56,581 bases of DNA from positions 1 through 56,581 of the forward strand of contig CAMJKP010000016.1 of assembly GCA_946406435.1 (NCBI GenBank), written 5' to 3'. Source of the DNA: an uncultured Prevotellaceae bacterium. GTDB lineage: Bacteria > Bacteroidota > Bacteroidia > Bacteroidales > Bacteroidaceae. Both the position numbers and the translations under genes were made by a program. Shown piece by piece: positions 23,901 to 30,603 of the stretch (positions are counted from its first letter, which is position 1; every line of letters starts with the position of its first letter). The notes under the pieces were generated by a model, which saw only the letters and a list, made by a program, of their open reading frames with translations, was not told the origin of the DNA and did no database searches.

Positions 23901-26900
23901 AGCTTAGAGTCATCTACCTTCTTTTTCCATTCTGTATAAGATTCGGATGGAACATTTGACTGAAGATTTTGTGTAATAGAAAAACCACCATTAATTCCGG
24001 TAGAATTCATATCACTCTTACCAATCAGGACAATCGTATTCTCATCCCATGAAGCGTCCTCATTAAGCAGACTATAAGCCTTCTGCCATGTCTTTACTGG
24101 ATGCTGGTCATCCAGACCTGAATTATTATCGTTTCCACCATCAGGTTTAAGGAACACAACTGTACCAGAATACAAAGTTTTGTCAAAAATAGTATATTCA
24201 CCACTACTCAAAACAACATGACATGTTATCTTCTTATTTGCATCTGTACCAGATGGGGTATATGTATTTGTTGTAGCCGTTGCAACTCCATCCGCCATCC
24301 ATTGATAGCTTACTGTAAGATACTGGGTGTCTTCATTCCAAAGAGAATTTGTGAGATTGACTTTGTAAGTACCACCAGTCTTTGTCATAAATGCGTCAGC
24401 CTTGATGATCGTAGAAATCTTTGTTGACTTTGAACGTGAACTTTCATCAGCTACCTCAGCATACACATATCTCACATTTCCCTCATAAGGGAGAGTCAAT
24501 ATCTTAGTATTACTCTTGTTTGACTTCGTCCAATTTACATTATCCTCAGAGATATACCAGTTATAATGCTCATTACCATCCATTCCATAAGTTTTGGCAG
24601 TAATAAGCACACCACTCTTATAATCAATTGTCAACTCTGTACCATATACAGTTAAGAAGAAAACGCGATTCGATGCATTGTAATTCCATGATGAAAGAGC
24701 ATCGTCACCACTTGATTCAATAAATTCATTATTTGCATCACAGAATGGCACAGCAAACCCATCAAGAGATTTCTGTGTTCCCTGATTCAGCTCACATCCA
24801 TCTGCATAATACAAGGATGTCTGAACCACATTTCCATACTGCTTGCCAAATACAGAGCCAACAACCTTACATGCATCAGGAACTTTTATGGTATTCTGCG
24901 CATAGATATTCTTAACACATGTCTTTACATTGGTCTGACATTCTGCAATAAATCCTCCGACAACCACATAACTCTGATTATCAACATTCAGATTGTTTAA
25001 GTTGATTTCTACCTCTGCAGCTATGTTTTCAAACTTATAATTATTGTTGGAATTTAGGATCTTACCAATAGCACCTCCTATTACCAGCCATTTTCCATTC
25101 TGGTTGAAAGTGGTTGAAGCACCTTCAATCTTAGAGTTACGGATAATGATGTTCTGGATACTTGAATTCTCACGCACACCACCAGCCAATATACCTACCA
25201 GCCTTGAGTTTACTGTATTTGAATTATTACTACATACACCATGAGCTTTGTCAATAATAAGATTCCTTATAGTACCCCCCGCAATTATAGAGAATAGTCC
25301 AAAGAAGCCTTCAGCATTCTTAGTGCTATACCAGTCAAAATGCATATTACTGATTGTATGTGCATTTCCATCCAATGTCCCCTTGAATGATTTGTTTGCA
25401 TCTTGGGTAATACTGCCTATCGGAGTCCAGATAGCATTTCCCAGATCAATATCAGCTATTATCTTATAATACTTATCCAGATTCCTTCCATTATTTATAT
25501 CATAGGCAAGTCTTGCCAACTGGCTGTCGTTACTGATGAGATAAGGAGCCGCCTCTGTACCCTTACCACCACCATAGCTTGGAGCACAAATATGATCCTC
25601 CACACCATAGATTTCAGCAGGTATCACAAAGTTCATCTCTGATATTGTTTCTGTTCCCTTCTTTACTACAACACGACCTTTTTGCTCTTCTGCTTTTGTT
25701 GGCAAGGTCGCACTATTGGTAGTACTTGACTGACGAACTCCACCCACATACCACTCGTAAGTATAGCTACCAGTGGTATTCATTGTATAGACATGCGCAT
25801 TCGTAAGATGAGTACTCTCATGGGTACCAGACAACGTTCCTATAAACACAAAGCCGGCTGTCTGACTATAGCCCCAACATGGGACATCAGACATCTTCTT
25901 TTCATAAAGAAAATCGTTTGCCTGAGTTATAAATGTTGAACCAAAAGCTAATGTCTTTTTATCGCCAGAGGTATCAACATTAGTTCCTGACACAGAATTT
26001 GTATAATACCAATTATTTTTCTCTGCCACTCCATCCTTATTGGCCAAGACATTTCCAAACTTTATATTAGCATGGTTAGTGCAGCTTATCGTTACATCAG
26101 AAAAAAGATTTTCTGCAAAGATATTATTTGCGTCATCAGCTTTCTTTTGGCGGAAACGACCAATAACACCACCGACATAAGAGTCTGTGCTACTACTGCT
26201 ATATGTCATTTTAGAATAGTTTATCTGGACATTCTGTGTTGCCAGATTGAATATTCTATATACTCCAGGATTACTGTCATTATCTTTTTCTGTATTTCCA
26301 AGAATACCACCAATACGGACACAACCGCTACCACTCACGGTAAACGATGATCCACCATCAGAGTTTACTGAGTTTTTAACTATGATGTTACTTATCTCTG
26401 AATACTGACGTACCTCTCCTGCCAATATACCGATACCACAACCATTTCCTGTTATGTTTTTCTCGTCAGCAGCTTTTTCAACTTTTGCACCATCAATGAT
26501 AAGATTGCTGACACGTGCCCAACTGCTGCTCTCACCTCTTATCCTGCCAAACAAACCTGCTGTTGTCCAACCGCTAAAAGTCCATTTCACTTTCAAATTC
26601 TTGACAACATGCCCTCTACCATCGAAATCACCCAAGAAACGATGGTTATTATCTGTACCTATTGGATTCCAATAGTGTGCAGCGAGATCAATGTCTGCAT
26701 TCAAGACATAATACTTACCTTTAGAAATGTTATTCGTACCGGCAACATGGTTTGCCATATATGCGAACTGAGCCGCAGTCTCAATCACATACGGATTCTC
26801 CTTCGTGCCCGAACCCGAAGCAAACGCAGTTGCAGCGTTATCTTTCCACTCACCACTTTGCGCCCATGCCCCTTGTGCAGAAACAACAAGGAGTATCAGG

Positions 26901-26971
26901 AGCATGAAGATGTTCCTTACCCTATTCATAAGTCTCATATTACTTATTTTGACAATTGCTGTTGTCTTCAT
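11960..26971 (-). CDS. Giant secreted glycine-turn repeat protein, 5003 residues, T9SS-like C-terminus
   Basis: Uninterrupted 15-kb gene. Signal peptide, residues 1 to about 36 (hydrophobic 21-31, AWAQ site); M12 or M15 could be the real start. Two GLUG-like blocks (about 40-330 and 470-760) contain motifs such as GDFDGRGHVVKNL and GTLDGNAHTISNM. Beta-sandwich-like linkers follow (about 790-940). From about 945 to 3400 some 40 copies of a (Y/F)GGG turn recur, each between short beta-strand runs of the type GNTxVxIxGG, suggesting a very long beta-helix. The C-terminal 1600 residues are non-repetitive, with another GLUG-like segment near 4320. The last 80 residues (LTIYTSAGQ ... SGIYIIGQKKLSVK) resemble a T9SS type A sorting domain. 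Probably a surface adhesin or fibre; ligand unknown. Last gene of the fimbrillin operon, about 160 nt after the fimbrillin at 27133. Confidence 0.88.
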   Translation of the reverse strand: MKTTAIVKISNMRLMNRVRNIFMLLILLVVSAQGAWAQSGEWKDNAATAFASGSGTKENPYVIETAAQFAYMANHVAGTNNISKGKYYVLNADIDLAAHYWNPIGTDNNHRFLGDFDGRGHVVKNLKVKWTFSGWTTAGLFGRIRGESSSWARVSNLIIDGAKVEKAADEKNITGNGCGIGILAGEVRQYSEISNIIVKNSVNSDGGSSFTVSGSGCVRIGGILGNTEKDNDSNPGVYRIFNLATQNVQINYSKMTYSSSSTDSYVGGVIGRFRQKKADDANNIFAENLFSDVTISCTNHANIKFGNVLANKDGVAEKNNWYYTNSVSGTNVDTSGDKKTLAFGSTFITQANDFLYEKKMSDVPCWGYSQTAGFVFIGTLSGTHESTHLTNAHVYTMNTTGSYTYEWYVGGVRQSSTTNSATLPTKAEEQKGRVVVKKGTETISEMNFVIPAEIYGVEDHICAPSYGGGKGTEAAPYLISNDSQLARLAYDINNGRNLDKYYKIIADIDLGNAIWTPIGSITQDANKSFKGTLDGNAHTISNMHFDWYSTKNAEGFFGLFSIIAGGTIRNLIIDKAHGVCSNNSNTVNSRLVGILAGGVRENSSIQNIIIRNSKIEGASTTFNQNGKWLVIGGAIGKILNSNNNYKFENIAAEVEINLNNLNVDNQSYVVVGGFIAECQTNVKTCVKNIYAQNTIKVPDACKVVGSVFGKQYGNVVQTSLYYADGCELNQGTQKSLDGFAVPFCDANNEFIESSGDDALSSWNYNASNRVFFLTVYGTELTIDYKSGVLITAKTYGMDGNEHYNWYISEDNVNWTKSNKSNTKILTLPYEGNVRYVYAEVADESSRSKSTKISTIIKADAFMTKTGGTYKVNLTNSLWNEDTQYLTVSYQWMADGVATATTNTYTPSGTDANKKITCHVVLSSGEYTIFDKTLYSGTVVFLKPDGGNDNNSGLDDQHPVKTWQKAYSLLNEDASWDENTIVLIGKSDMNSTGINGGFSITQNLQSNVPSESYTEWKKKVDDSKLAKSATITGKYNGVDYGAIIEGSRYGAVEGLNQYIGLFGDTRFQYITFNHTGSSTGNHSQYIFCQYYNLEMGEGIQMTGFNPAHTPGYGTVDGARISSMQIYGGLNNDARFRSGNEVLDMETMEKTMPHGKKGFSITLKSGRYSTVTVGGRQSTGSQINGLMGSPNLPIKCTVTIDIDREFNDAHNEANADYDCGIVLAGCHEGAMYADVDIILKSGYVGRVVNGTLGQHRNYNFKYKDGKTYTFPSNTYAGRANILIDPRDGEGKIDNNKVIVTELYGGSTGRGYSANDVIDNPFYGYSTVTINGGTFKILPANNTMKESLFCGVFGSGAGGYNGIGDDTHHTVDEKIAYWSSDNKVVLFGKYEDAKNKLVSVHCYNADGSSIDINPIETNTKILIKDGVFGTDKDHPIDGVYAGGSGFMSPSLFFANGVKPSVAGGNVYGRVGKVVSSLTINGGTFYCKNGIFAGGRGTDEFYSNNIIKSKTYTYGIANDDHKKYNALGQTYGDVELTINGGTFNCDIFGGGYGVADAKLYNTETYTTLNNMARVYGKTTVKILGNTVINGSVYGGGDMAAIEVVGEGYTDATDLTIMGNVVVSGDVFASGNGRTKTYTSHPELVGFIKGDANLSISGTPRIYGDIYGGGAFGSNEGNTNVYVSGGYFYKNIYGGGQGDLATMTRATINGDASVTMSGAKAALGTNETSSFATGMHNVYGGGYSVATVTGTSSVNVTRSFNTPDIMGTQMWETVYNDNSKRNFWVFGGGYGVNTVVGNTDVDINIDIDDNNVIIGSAGGSYAGVVEHNTSTTIQGTPVLRNVYGGGYGLLNANNPSTGIVKENSTVMIKGGKMYCNVFGGGKGITQTASDDRYKDVARVKGKTSVTVTGTAAIYGNVYGGGDIANVGDGTANLSVEPISTSVSNGEIVSYTHDKSCTFVDVTGGNIYGMVFGGGLGRKKAEVTDYTKIGRVTGNTLVHVGNSTDVDNNTVEPYIWNRIYGAGSYGVVDGNSMVHVEGGNLGYNIFGGGFGDAGTDKGSKSNGTYADVTGNTNVTIDGGSWIWYAMADVDGNITTWNKANTKLGTSYEKMRNMTEAERMAKIQSYVDDRFFESNDDGYKFVINHNIYGGGNAACYVGGTSKVVINHSPLTDVKYKGKIYNLLDPNTAAGCCWYTSIDNIRNPQFSVFGAGYGVNTKVKNTEVYAQPGAKLNATGNVVGGNKYVNQPEDIMKHEAFEQTIYDNYQAVDDNTRRRLYGMGENTEDPRTYLRYRASQLAWSIGSPAFTFMDIHGGGFSGYVTGNTKVVTDCQLTCRSVFGGGIGSKPTSPSGSETYGQVGGDTDVKIYGGIISMNVFGGGAGIEPYSEKSFPDMALVRGTTNVDVYGEWYKINNMDAERTLIFGSVYGGGDVANVGDSNASVTATQLTGNDSFVTKVSIKGASVLSAVFAGGNGRYKSTHYDYTKLGAVYGNAGLFVNKADKAYPYTSGATPSSDVIPYLWSRVYGGGNKGVIYGNTLVKIDNGYFSDDIFAGGLGDAQTNTANSTSADVKGSTNIIVNGGEAKLTSLWNPETRAWEPATKNADNNHLYSPQYDPEKRKFKVNHNIYGGGNLACNVEGNSYITMTKGMLNNQETVSATANPEGGFFATKEWKEVYYKTGSPYFCVFGGGYGNQAEIKGNTNLDVALEDKNNHVHIDDIPDREEGEEYLHFIPNQSVMDIVGGGYEGKVVGETNVKISKGTFARRVFGGGQYNSVKISNVNIHSIDCEDVFGGGMMGDIEKTVNVNIGTEGAAANEDIHIHGNVYGGNDVAGYVNLKDKDATGATVFQDNGGEGVKVKIRGGHIYGNVYGAGNGDYLYALDKTEKINAPTVNEYYRSARNVYDLVFTVPMRSTIASASSATFAQKIVNLNSWRPLTNKVTVDIAGKSESSKPDIRGNVYGGGNSATVVDTNEPNEKKSHVILKVGSYIKLGGLFLGCDGEQLFTQTDTKDYIRAINDIDGIDVNSSINWNTDAIKNIQTIYLPGDAATRKKAYPHILDLYFQPVAMSIRPQIIWADNLKNDTIGSFVCGGNRGNMDVVPDSHGNAVSVTFPEGLTITDKIVGGCYNANYVKNNTVKVNHVGGYLLGASRTDSPMIDLTVKCKFAPSIVENSGKTYYEGGNVYGGCYKSGVIVGDVKIDYRSNSLNGLNEDLLTVSNENDIAACNIYGAGYGEDSYVYGDIDVLYSNQVPWRNNSGTTVNNVFGGGQKGNVIGNTDIRILNGKVHGSVTGGSYSGYLWGSAQVLVGYPKYYVCKKSGKYDVLRADDATANLNLANTYYNANGEKYTSPTIKQSLYIMAGDIVSEQVYDAIKAKDESQVVGAFEDKVTTRPSYSNGWNDVNIQIGVAVYGGGYSTAASGTSLNNTTVLKYTAEHNNIDLKYSGSKEGNVNYANGIDITDVEAVKNYGGNTTMLIADDPSYGAEHITISPQTMKVATGLADNADLFQKYYMGSDGNYHFISAEGKYFKNGPWPADISGTDHKFYEADTEGGIFGDGHLSYTEGFRNCELSGYGYASHSVSAGKILNTFQRLDMLRLKDNCIKLLGARDYATSSTDVTPYSISRVGEIQMVSSLDPNETLSVRNANVNGNDAEGDPFLFGHKQRNYLGLSNNIRYVGAIKTNDDFATAKWHGKDGKLGEGEYAGLSYQDVKTDYLKYHQYASIIVDKSGAEKNEIKYQKRNEGTARNLIGIASGYALRIRNVREVYNKKGKLTEYPFYGPIVGVAEIRLVNVDPDEAGGYVYADDRHEVQGLNSNDYRRSLLRTGNFVFPYLENPDMFVVDDCFPNGWEQNKIDDNKKNASHYWYLTGYHFYLNANISAFTYNSAGNPIEFESNSEIDENDVEVLKGLVPVDDEKLSVVSWTLRSDHPTSFESDLEKRNYDDNAKDHSGYDLKDRYKLFISVSDKAKYSETGIHSELSMKYDASIPKGTPLGGKLKSDIARLSFKLVDNADNTSSQYYKDHMEKPTKATLVLRAPAFRSNGSGGYVSDKTKMAISVIYVKSGEEYNPTASNEALSQGTAYYFRNVDTGEYEMFYNGQRFLNDVYTKTDNQYSDPLAIENIKPTTNNVYYIEVERSYTYTIYLNIQYIQGPSPEGNITIANCALPGEYIKADASTITIDADQSMRPQSFYWRIGKLNAEGTAFADNSPWKKEDVDDSSKGYQTWQVGTTPTGIFAECEAVGNDVLYIPAYYYMNGYGVQYGFASKESRENQEDEYVFYPIDIKRDEASGKILDRLEVHNFHLMDSHAPGVDLRLAEAIERAKNEPEAQPRIYIGDEADIKAFSKFIRTNKYHGANAQFILLNNLTIPSGYEVPDEFAGTLHGDGYLITGGKLFKKNSGHIYNLGYVNGKIADNNAGKYHCCFESDNFKVYDIDGNAVSGYTADDFKYGKVAYDLNQYNMKKAANDASYTYVEDYYRNGDFQYARISDDILEVTSGVTYLRLGNAVAANQSIPYYHLQDYTAHNMEHTADARSKGDYCEPLFEKDDINDYRFFGQNLQPDPDLYPSTITSHKVSAALNRVWRTDGYYGNNQKGKFYYNAAIYNDTYKDTYVLDPRITAVNFNVTDDNATKFHGFGTAEDVTRNLLVYTAKNTSRENEAVDVVSKSLAYTNETPEGAIRGHHVIYNNDAWKASMLHLVDKQTFNAPIAFSVTGKSWYVRNPETETGYVEEVGTAWGSICLPFDVEKSTLSEGIHQYDPKDGRDKGVTKNITFFYGTPAEGTTVANNNNTLRHHYWFREFKSISGNKATFERPENSIVNGGFAAYKPYIVSFPGSRYYEFDMTGQTITFEKTKNASIAVTDDAVAAATTGQPYHVAFANEEASASKYAITIGETGENQGMKFEKNQPIYAFRGYMSQGNVIGAKTNSLTLDDDVIYISTDIRSIESLDEDENSADVAGEYLRVYDAGNHSIGVESSYDTKLTIYTSAGQIARILDVRAGTSKYSGFASGIYIIGQKKLSVK

Positions 26972-26989
26972 ATCGTTAATAATAATTAT

Positions 26990-27122
26990 GGCCTCTCCCC
27001 CCGCCCTCCCCCGTAGGGAGGGAGCCGGAAGGCTAAAGGCTTGTGATTATTAATATTCTCTATTCATATCTATTATGGGCACTCCAGCTCCCTCTCTACG
27101 GGAGAGGGCGGGGGGAGAGGCC
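26990..27122. repeat. Inverted GGCCTCTCCC element D1 upstream of the giant gene
   Basis: Left arm 26990-27029 and right arm 27084-27122 are inverted copies (GGCCTCTCCCCCCGCCCT outer half; an inner CCC...GTAG...GGGAGGGAGC half), with a loop of about 54 nt. Each arm also contains its own small palindrome (CCCTCTC-TAC-GGGAGAGGG). It begins 10 nt after the stop of the fimbrillin gene at 27133 and ends 18 nt before the giant-gene start. Confidence 0.85.
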
Positions 27123-27132
27123 ACCTCCATTC

Positions 27133-28275
27133 TTATTCCATTACCAAATACCCTATATATTGATCCTCGTCAGCCAGAATATATAGATGGTCTGGCACGA
27201 TGGCGATCTCAAGAGAGTTTATCTTTCCAGGCGTAAGCCCTGTCTTCTTCAGATTGGCGAAATTGTCCTTGTTGAAGACAATCTTGTTCGTCACGTTCTC
27301 GCGCGTGACAGTTCCATTATCTGCAACCTTGACATTATACGTCACACTTATCGTAGGCGTAAAACTTTCTACTGGAATCGCGAAGAATGGACTTCCCCAT
27401 TCGTGGAATTCATTGTCTGCCAAAGTCAGGCTTACAGCATTGAGGCCTTCATCTTTGTTCACGATATTCAATGACATGGACTTACTAACAACATCACTCC
27501 ATTCTAATGGTTCAAATTCCCACTTTCCTTCTTTAAATTGATAGGAACGCGTTATTTTTCCCTTATATGGAATAGTTCCAGAAACTACAACCTTTGTTAT
27601 CTCAAATTCACGTACCTTACTCATCTTCTCACCTAACTTGAACTTCAACTGGAATCCCGTCATAGTCTGATCCATATCAAAGTTAACAATTTGTCCTGGA
27701 GCATTCTTATGGTGAGGCACATTACAGATCAAAGGCAGATCCGTTCCTTCTGTCATATTTGTTTCATTCAAAGTAGGAGTAAAGCTCAAGATATATTTAC
27801 CTGCCAGATAATCAAAACTTGCAGTTTTTGTATATGGCATATAGCCAAAGAAATCAAAACTATCATACGCGCTGTATTCTGGCCAGTACTTAACAGGCGA
27901 GTACGTCCAATCACCATCTGTGAATGACACCATCTGGTTAGAGAAAATTCTATTGGCAGCCTTATCATAAGTATCACTACTTAAGTCATGGAAACCATAC
28001 GCACCCATGTTATCAGGATGCGGATTATCCACGCTATAAGTAGCACGGGTAACATTCTCTGTCCTTGGCATAAAGCCTATCTCATTGGCATTGTCAGCAC
28101 GCTGAGCATATTGTTCAAGATCATCTCCCGAACAAGCAGCAATGAATGGTACTGACAATAATGACAGTAAATAGCCTAACCAAGCCTTCCCAAATAGGTA
28201 GTTCGATGTTGATAACATCGAAGTATGTGACTTGATGTTTTTTGATATACCCATATTTGTTTTAGTCATTTTCAT
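27133..28275 (-). CDS. Fimbrillin-family lipoprotein
   Basis: A 380-residue protein of the Mfa-like/fimbrillin type, the subunits or tip proteins of Bacteroidales fimbriae. A long N-region precedes a hydrophobic stretch ending in the lipobox-like VPFIAACSGDD, so export by signal peptidase II and lipid anchoring at the Cys near residue 48 are expected. The mature part has the family hallmark WTYSPVKYWPE followed by FDFFGYMPY, and a two-domain beta-rich body. An internal Met (residue 20, MLSTSNYLFG) could be the true start. It precedes the giant gene in the same operon. Confidence 0.85.
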   Translation of the reverse strand: MKMTKTNMGISKNIKSHTSMLSTSNYLFGKAWLGYLLSLLSVPFIAACSGDDLEQYAQRADNANEIGFMPRTENVTRATYSVDNPHPDNMGAYGFHDLSSDTYDKAANRIFSNQMVSFTDGDWTYSPVKYWPEYSAYDSFDFFGYMPYTKTASFDYLAGKYILSFTPTLNETNMTEGTDLPLICNVPHHKNAPGQIVNFDMDQTMTGFQLKFKLGEKMSKVREFEITKVVVSGTIPYKGKITRSYQFKEGKWEFEPLEWSDVVSKSMSLNIVNKDEGLNAVSLTLADNEFHEWGSPFFAIPVESFTPTISVTYNVKVADNGTVTRENVTNKIVFNKDNFANLKKTGLTPGKINSLEIAIVPDHLYILADEDQYIGYLVME

Positions 28276-28334
28276 TAATCATTAATTATATATTGTCAAA
28301 GCAAAACAAGTAATTGGTAATTATAGTGGTCGTT

Positions 28335-28360
28335 CCGGCTCCCTCTCTACGGGAGAGGCC
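28335..28360. repeat. Single-arm copy D3 of the GGCCTCTCCC element
   Basis: CCGGCTCCCTCTCTACGGGA and following GAGGCC match the right arm of D1. No left arm is visible. On the minus strand it starts immediately after the TAA of the fimbrillin gene at 28361. Confidence 0.8.
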
Positions 28361-29473
28361 TTACCAATTCCCAGTTCCTGTGCCTTCTTCACCATTACTA
28401 TATATCACATCTCTTTCCCAATCCTGAGCAGTTATGTGATCAAAGACGATAGCTGGATCACCAGAATTATCCTTTGACGTCCACTGGTAGAACATATTCG
28501 CAGTCAGATTTGGCTTTTCCAAATCTCCTGTTGACTTATAATAAACGGTGTTATTATTCCCATCATGTCCCTTGAGATAGATTGATATGTCATCTGCATC
28601 ACTAAGATCAATAGGAGCTATCATCATATATGACACGATATAGCCCGTTCCCTTGTAATAATACTCAGAAGATGTATCCGTCATATCCAACGTAGGAGAG
28701 AACCTGAGATCCATCGCACTACTTGTTGTCAAAGCCTCAATCGTCTTTTTTTCAGCATCAAGAACTCCTGTCAGAACGAACTGCTTGCCTTTGGCTACCA
28801 ACTGTATTCCTTCATATACCACATTCATTGGACACTTTAGATAGAACCTCACCACAGCTCCAATTCGCTTGAATTCGAAAGCACAATGCCCATTCTCTTT
28901 TGCAGTAGTCGGTTTTGATGCCATATAGTCAGCCGCGCTAAGGTGTGCCGAAGCTACTGAATCTGAGGCATAATATTTAGCAGAATCAGCACTTGCATTT
29001 CCTTTAAATGGGAAATACTTCATCTTTGGAAAAGCCTTTGCCGTCTGACCTGAATATTTCACATCAAGCTTGGAATAGTCATCTTCCTTGGAACATGGTC
29101 TAAAACCGATATATTGCTTACCCTTTTCGATTAGTCCCACGCCTGGGTCTGCCGATACAAAGAATGCGGATATTGAACCTGCTCCCTCCGTGAGGTTAAA
29201 CGGCACCTGCTGACGTTTGCTCTCATCAGCATTGACAGCAAACACACCTATTTTATCAGCACTATCCCAGGTGAAGCGCATCTTTCCATTTCCTTTATCA
29301 TCTATATAATATACAAGTGAGGAGCGAGTCATCACATTGCCATCCTCCAGTTCTGGAAGCGTAGCATATATCTCATCACCATGATAGACAGTATCCTCTA
29401 TAACATCTTGCGAACAAGATGCCATCATAGCTGCAATTGCTAATAGTACTATGTGTGATTTATATCTTAACAT
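28361..29473 (-). CDS. Fimbrillin-family lipoprotein
   Basis: A 370-residue fimbrillin-like protein (Mfa-like family). The signal peptide ends in LAIAAMMASCSQD, a good lipobox with Cys near residue 20. The mature N-terminal region has MTRSSLVYYID and FTWDSADKIGVFAV, the usual fimbrillin start where incoming values are scaled ('DKIGVFA'), then a second beta domain. The Arg in the MTRSS context is where several fimbrillins are trimmed by gingipain-like proteases, but no such protease is in the window. The stop codon touches repeat D3. Second of three fimbrillin-like genes in the operon. Confidence 0.85.
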   Translation of the reverse strand: MLRYKSHIVLLAIAAMMASCSQDVIEDTVYHGDEIYATLPELEDGNVMTRSSLVYYIDDKGNGKMRFTWDSADKIGVFAVNADESKRQQVPFNLTEGAGSISAFFVSADPGVGLIEKGKQYIGFRPCSKEDDYSKLDVKYSGQTAKAFPKMKYFPFKGNASADSAKYYASDSVASAHLSAADYMASKPTTAKENGHCAFEFKRIGAVVRFYLKCPMNVVYEGIQLVAKGKQFVLTGVLDAEKKTIEALTTSSAMDLRFSPTLDMTDTSSEYYYKGTGYIVSYMMIAPIDLSDADDISIYLKGHDGNNNTVYYKSTGDLEKPNLTANMFYQWTSKDNSGDPAIVFDHITAQDWERDVIYSNGEEGTGTGNW

Positions 29474-29485
29474 ATCTAATATTTT

Positions 29486-29618
29486 GGCCTCTCACCCCGT
29501 CCTCTCCGTAGGGAGGGAACCGGAAGACAAAAGGAATTCAATTATTCATTATTAATTACTCATTAAGTACTGTTGGCTCTCTGGCTCCCTCTCTATGGGA
29601 GAGGTGGGGAGGAGAGGC
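29486..29618. repeat. Inverted GGCCTCTC element D2 between fimbrillin genes
   Basis: Left arm 29486-29523 (GGCCTCTCACCCCGTCCTCT and GTAGGGAGGGAACCGG) and right arm 29581-29618 (CTGGCTCCCTCTCTATGGGA, GAGGTGGGGAGGAGAGGC) are inverted copies around a 57-nt loop. Overall length matches D1 (133 bp each). The right arm lies inside the 3' end of the gene at 29593 and provides its last eight codons and stop. Confidence 0.85.
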
Positions 29619-30603
29619 ATTTCTTACCTTTCTTTATTATAATACCTTTAGCAGAAGACTGCTTTGTCCTTATTCCTGATAATGTATAGACTACTCCATC
29701 ATCCTGTTCCTGATTCTGTTTCATCTGTTGAATACCTGTTACAATGATTTCCGAATCTTTATCTATCGGTATGTCAGCAACACCTACACTCGGTTCAGCC
29801 AGACTACTCGCACGATGTTTTGTTGACAGTTCCTTCTCTTCAATTCCCGTGGTATTAAGCAGATAAAGCTTTCCCGCTCTCAAATTGTTTGCATATACAT
29901 CAAATTCTATTTCCTTCTCATCATCAGAAGTTATTGCAAGCTTTACATCCCATCCGGAAAGATTTACTGGAGCTATAACCATATAGGCTACAAGTTTCTC
30001 TCCTTCTTCTAATGCAATATTGTCAAGCGCTAAGTTAGCATAACAGTCTTTTTCCACCGGATTAATGCTCTGCGTCTCAAGGTTCATCTCTGCCGTCCGA
30101 CAGAACAGCTCATCCTTTGCCTTCAGAGCTATATTGGTATAGACTGCGGATTTGGGCGAAACAAATTCTATTCTTACCACCGAACACATATGAGTCATAC
30201 TGAAATCTGCAGAAGTTTCATCGGTGCTACCCTCTCCCATCATATAATCGTAAGCTGCAATGTGCGACAGACTATTGTTCTCGCTCTGCACTTGTCCTTC
30301 AAAGGTGATAGGCAAAGCTGTTATAGGGATATCGTTCTGGAAATACGAATTATTAAACGGATAGTAGAGATAATACTTACAGTTTTCAACAAGCGACCAA
30401 CCGTATGAACTGAACGATGTCACTTTACCATCAGCCAATGCCCAATGCTTTATTCGAGTACCCTTAGTTGTATATACACCTAACGCATCATCATACTGCC
30501 AAGAGAAGGATATTCCCTTGTTGATGTCGAATGTATAACTCGCAGCAGAGGCATTGAGACAGCCAAACATCCAAAACAATATGTATGATAACGTCTTCTT
30601 CAT
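29593..30603 (-). CDS. Fimbrillin-like secreted protein with repeat-derived C-terminus
   Basis: A 336-residue protein with a cleavable signal peptide (residues 1-20, ending NASAAS; no lipobox Cys). The body resembles half of a fimbrillin: WSLVENCKYYLYYPFN, then a DFSMTHMCSVVRIEF strand typical of the Mfa-like fold. The tail VYTLSGIRTKQSSAKGIIIKK resembles the short C-terminal signal common in Prevotella secreted proteins, which normally ends near GKKVLVK. Here, after GKK, the last eight residues CLSSPPLP and the TAG are encoded by repeat D2, so the natural end seems to have been replaced. The 4-nt ATGA overlap with the upstream 76-codon gene shows translational coupling. Confidence 0.75.
   Translation of the reverse strand: MKKTLSYILFWMFGCLNASAASYTFDINKGISFSWQYDDALGVYTTKGTRIKHWALADGKVTSFSSYGWSLVENCKYYLYYPFNNSYFQNDIPITALPITFEGQVQSENNSLSHIAAYDYMMGEGSTDETSADFSMTHMCSVVRIEFVSPKSAVYTNIALKAKDELFCRTAEMNLETQSINPVEKDCYANLALDNIALEEGEKLVAYMVIAPVNLSGWDVKLAITSDDEKEIEFDVYANNLRAGKLYLLNTTGIEEKELSTKHRASSLAEPSVGVADIPIDKDSEIIVTGIQQMKQNQEQDDGVVYTLSGIRTKQSSAKGIIIKKGKKCLSSPPLP

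Noticed and set aside
16750..24130. Possible CRISPR or tandem DNA repeat array
   Set aside because: The regular CCACCACC-type words encode YGGG turns in one continuous reading frame; spacing is irregular and there are no spacers or cas genes.
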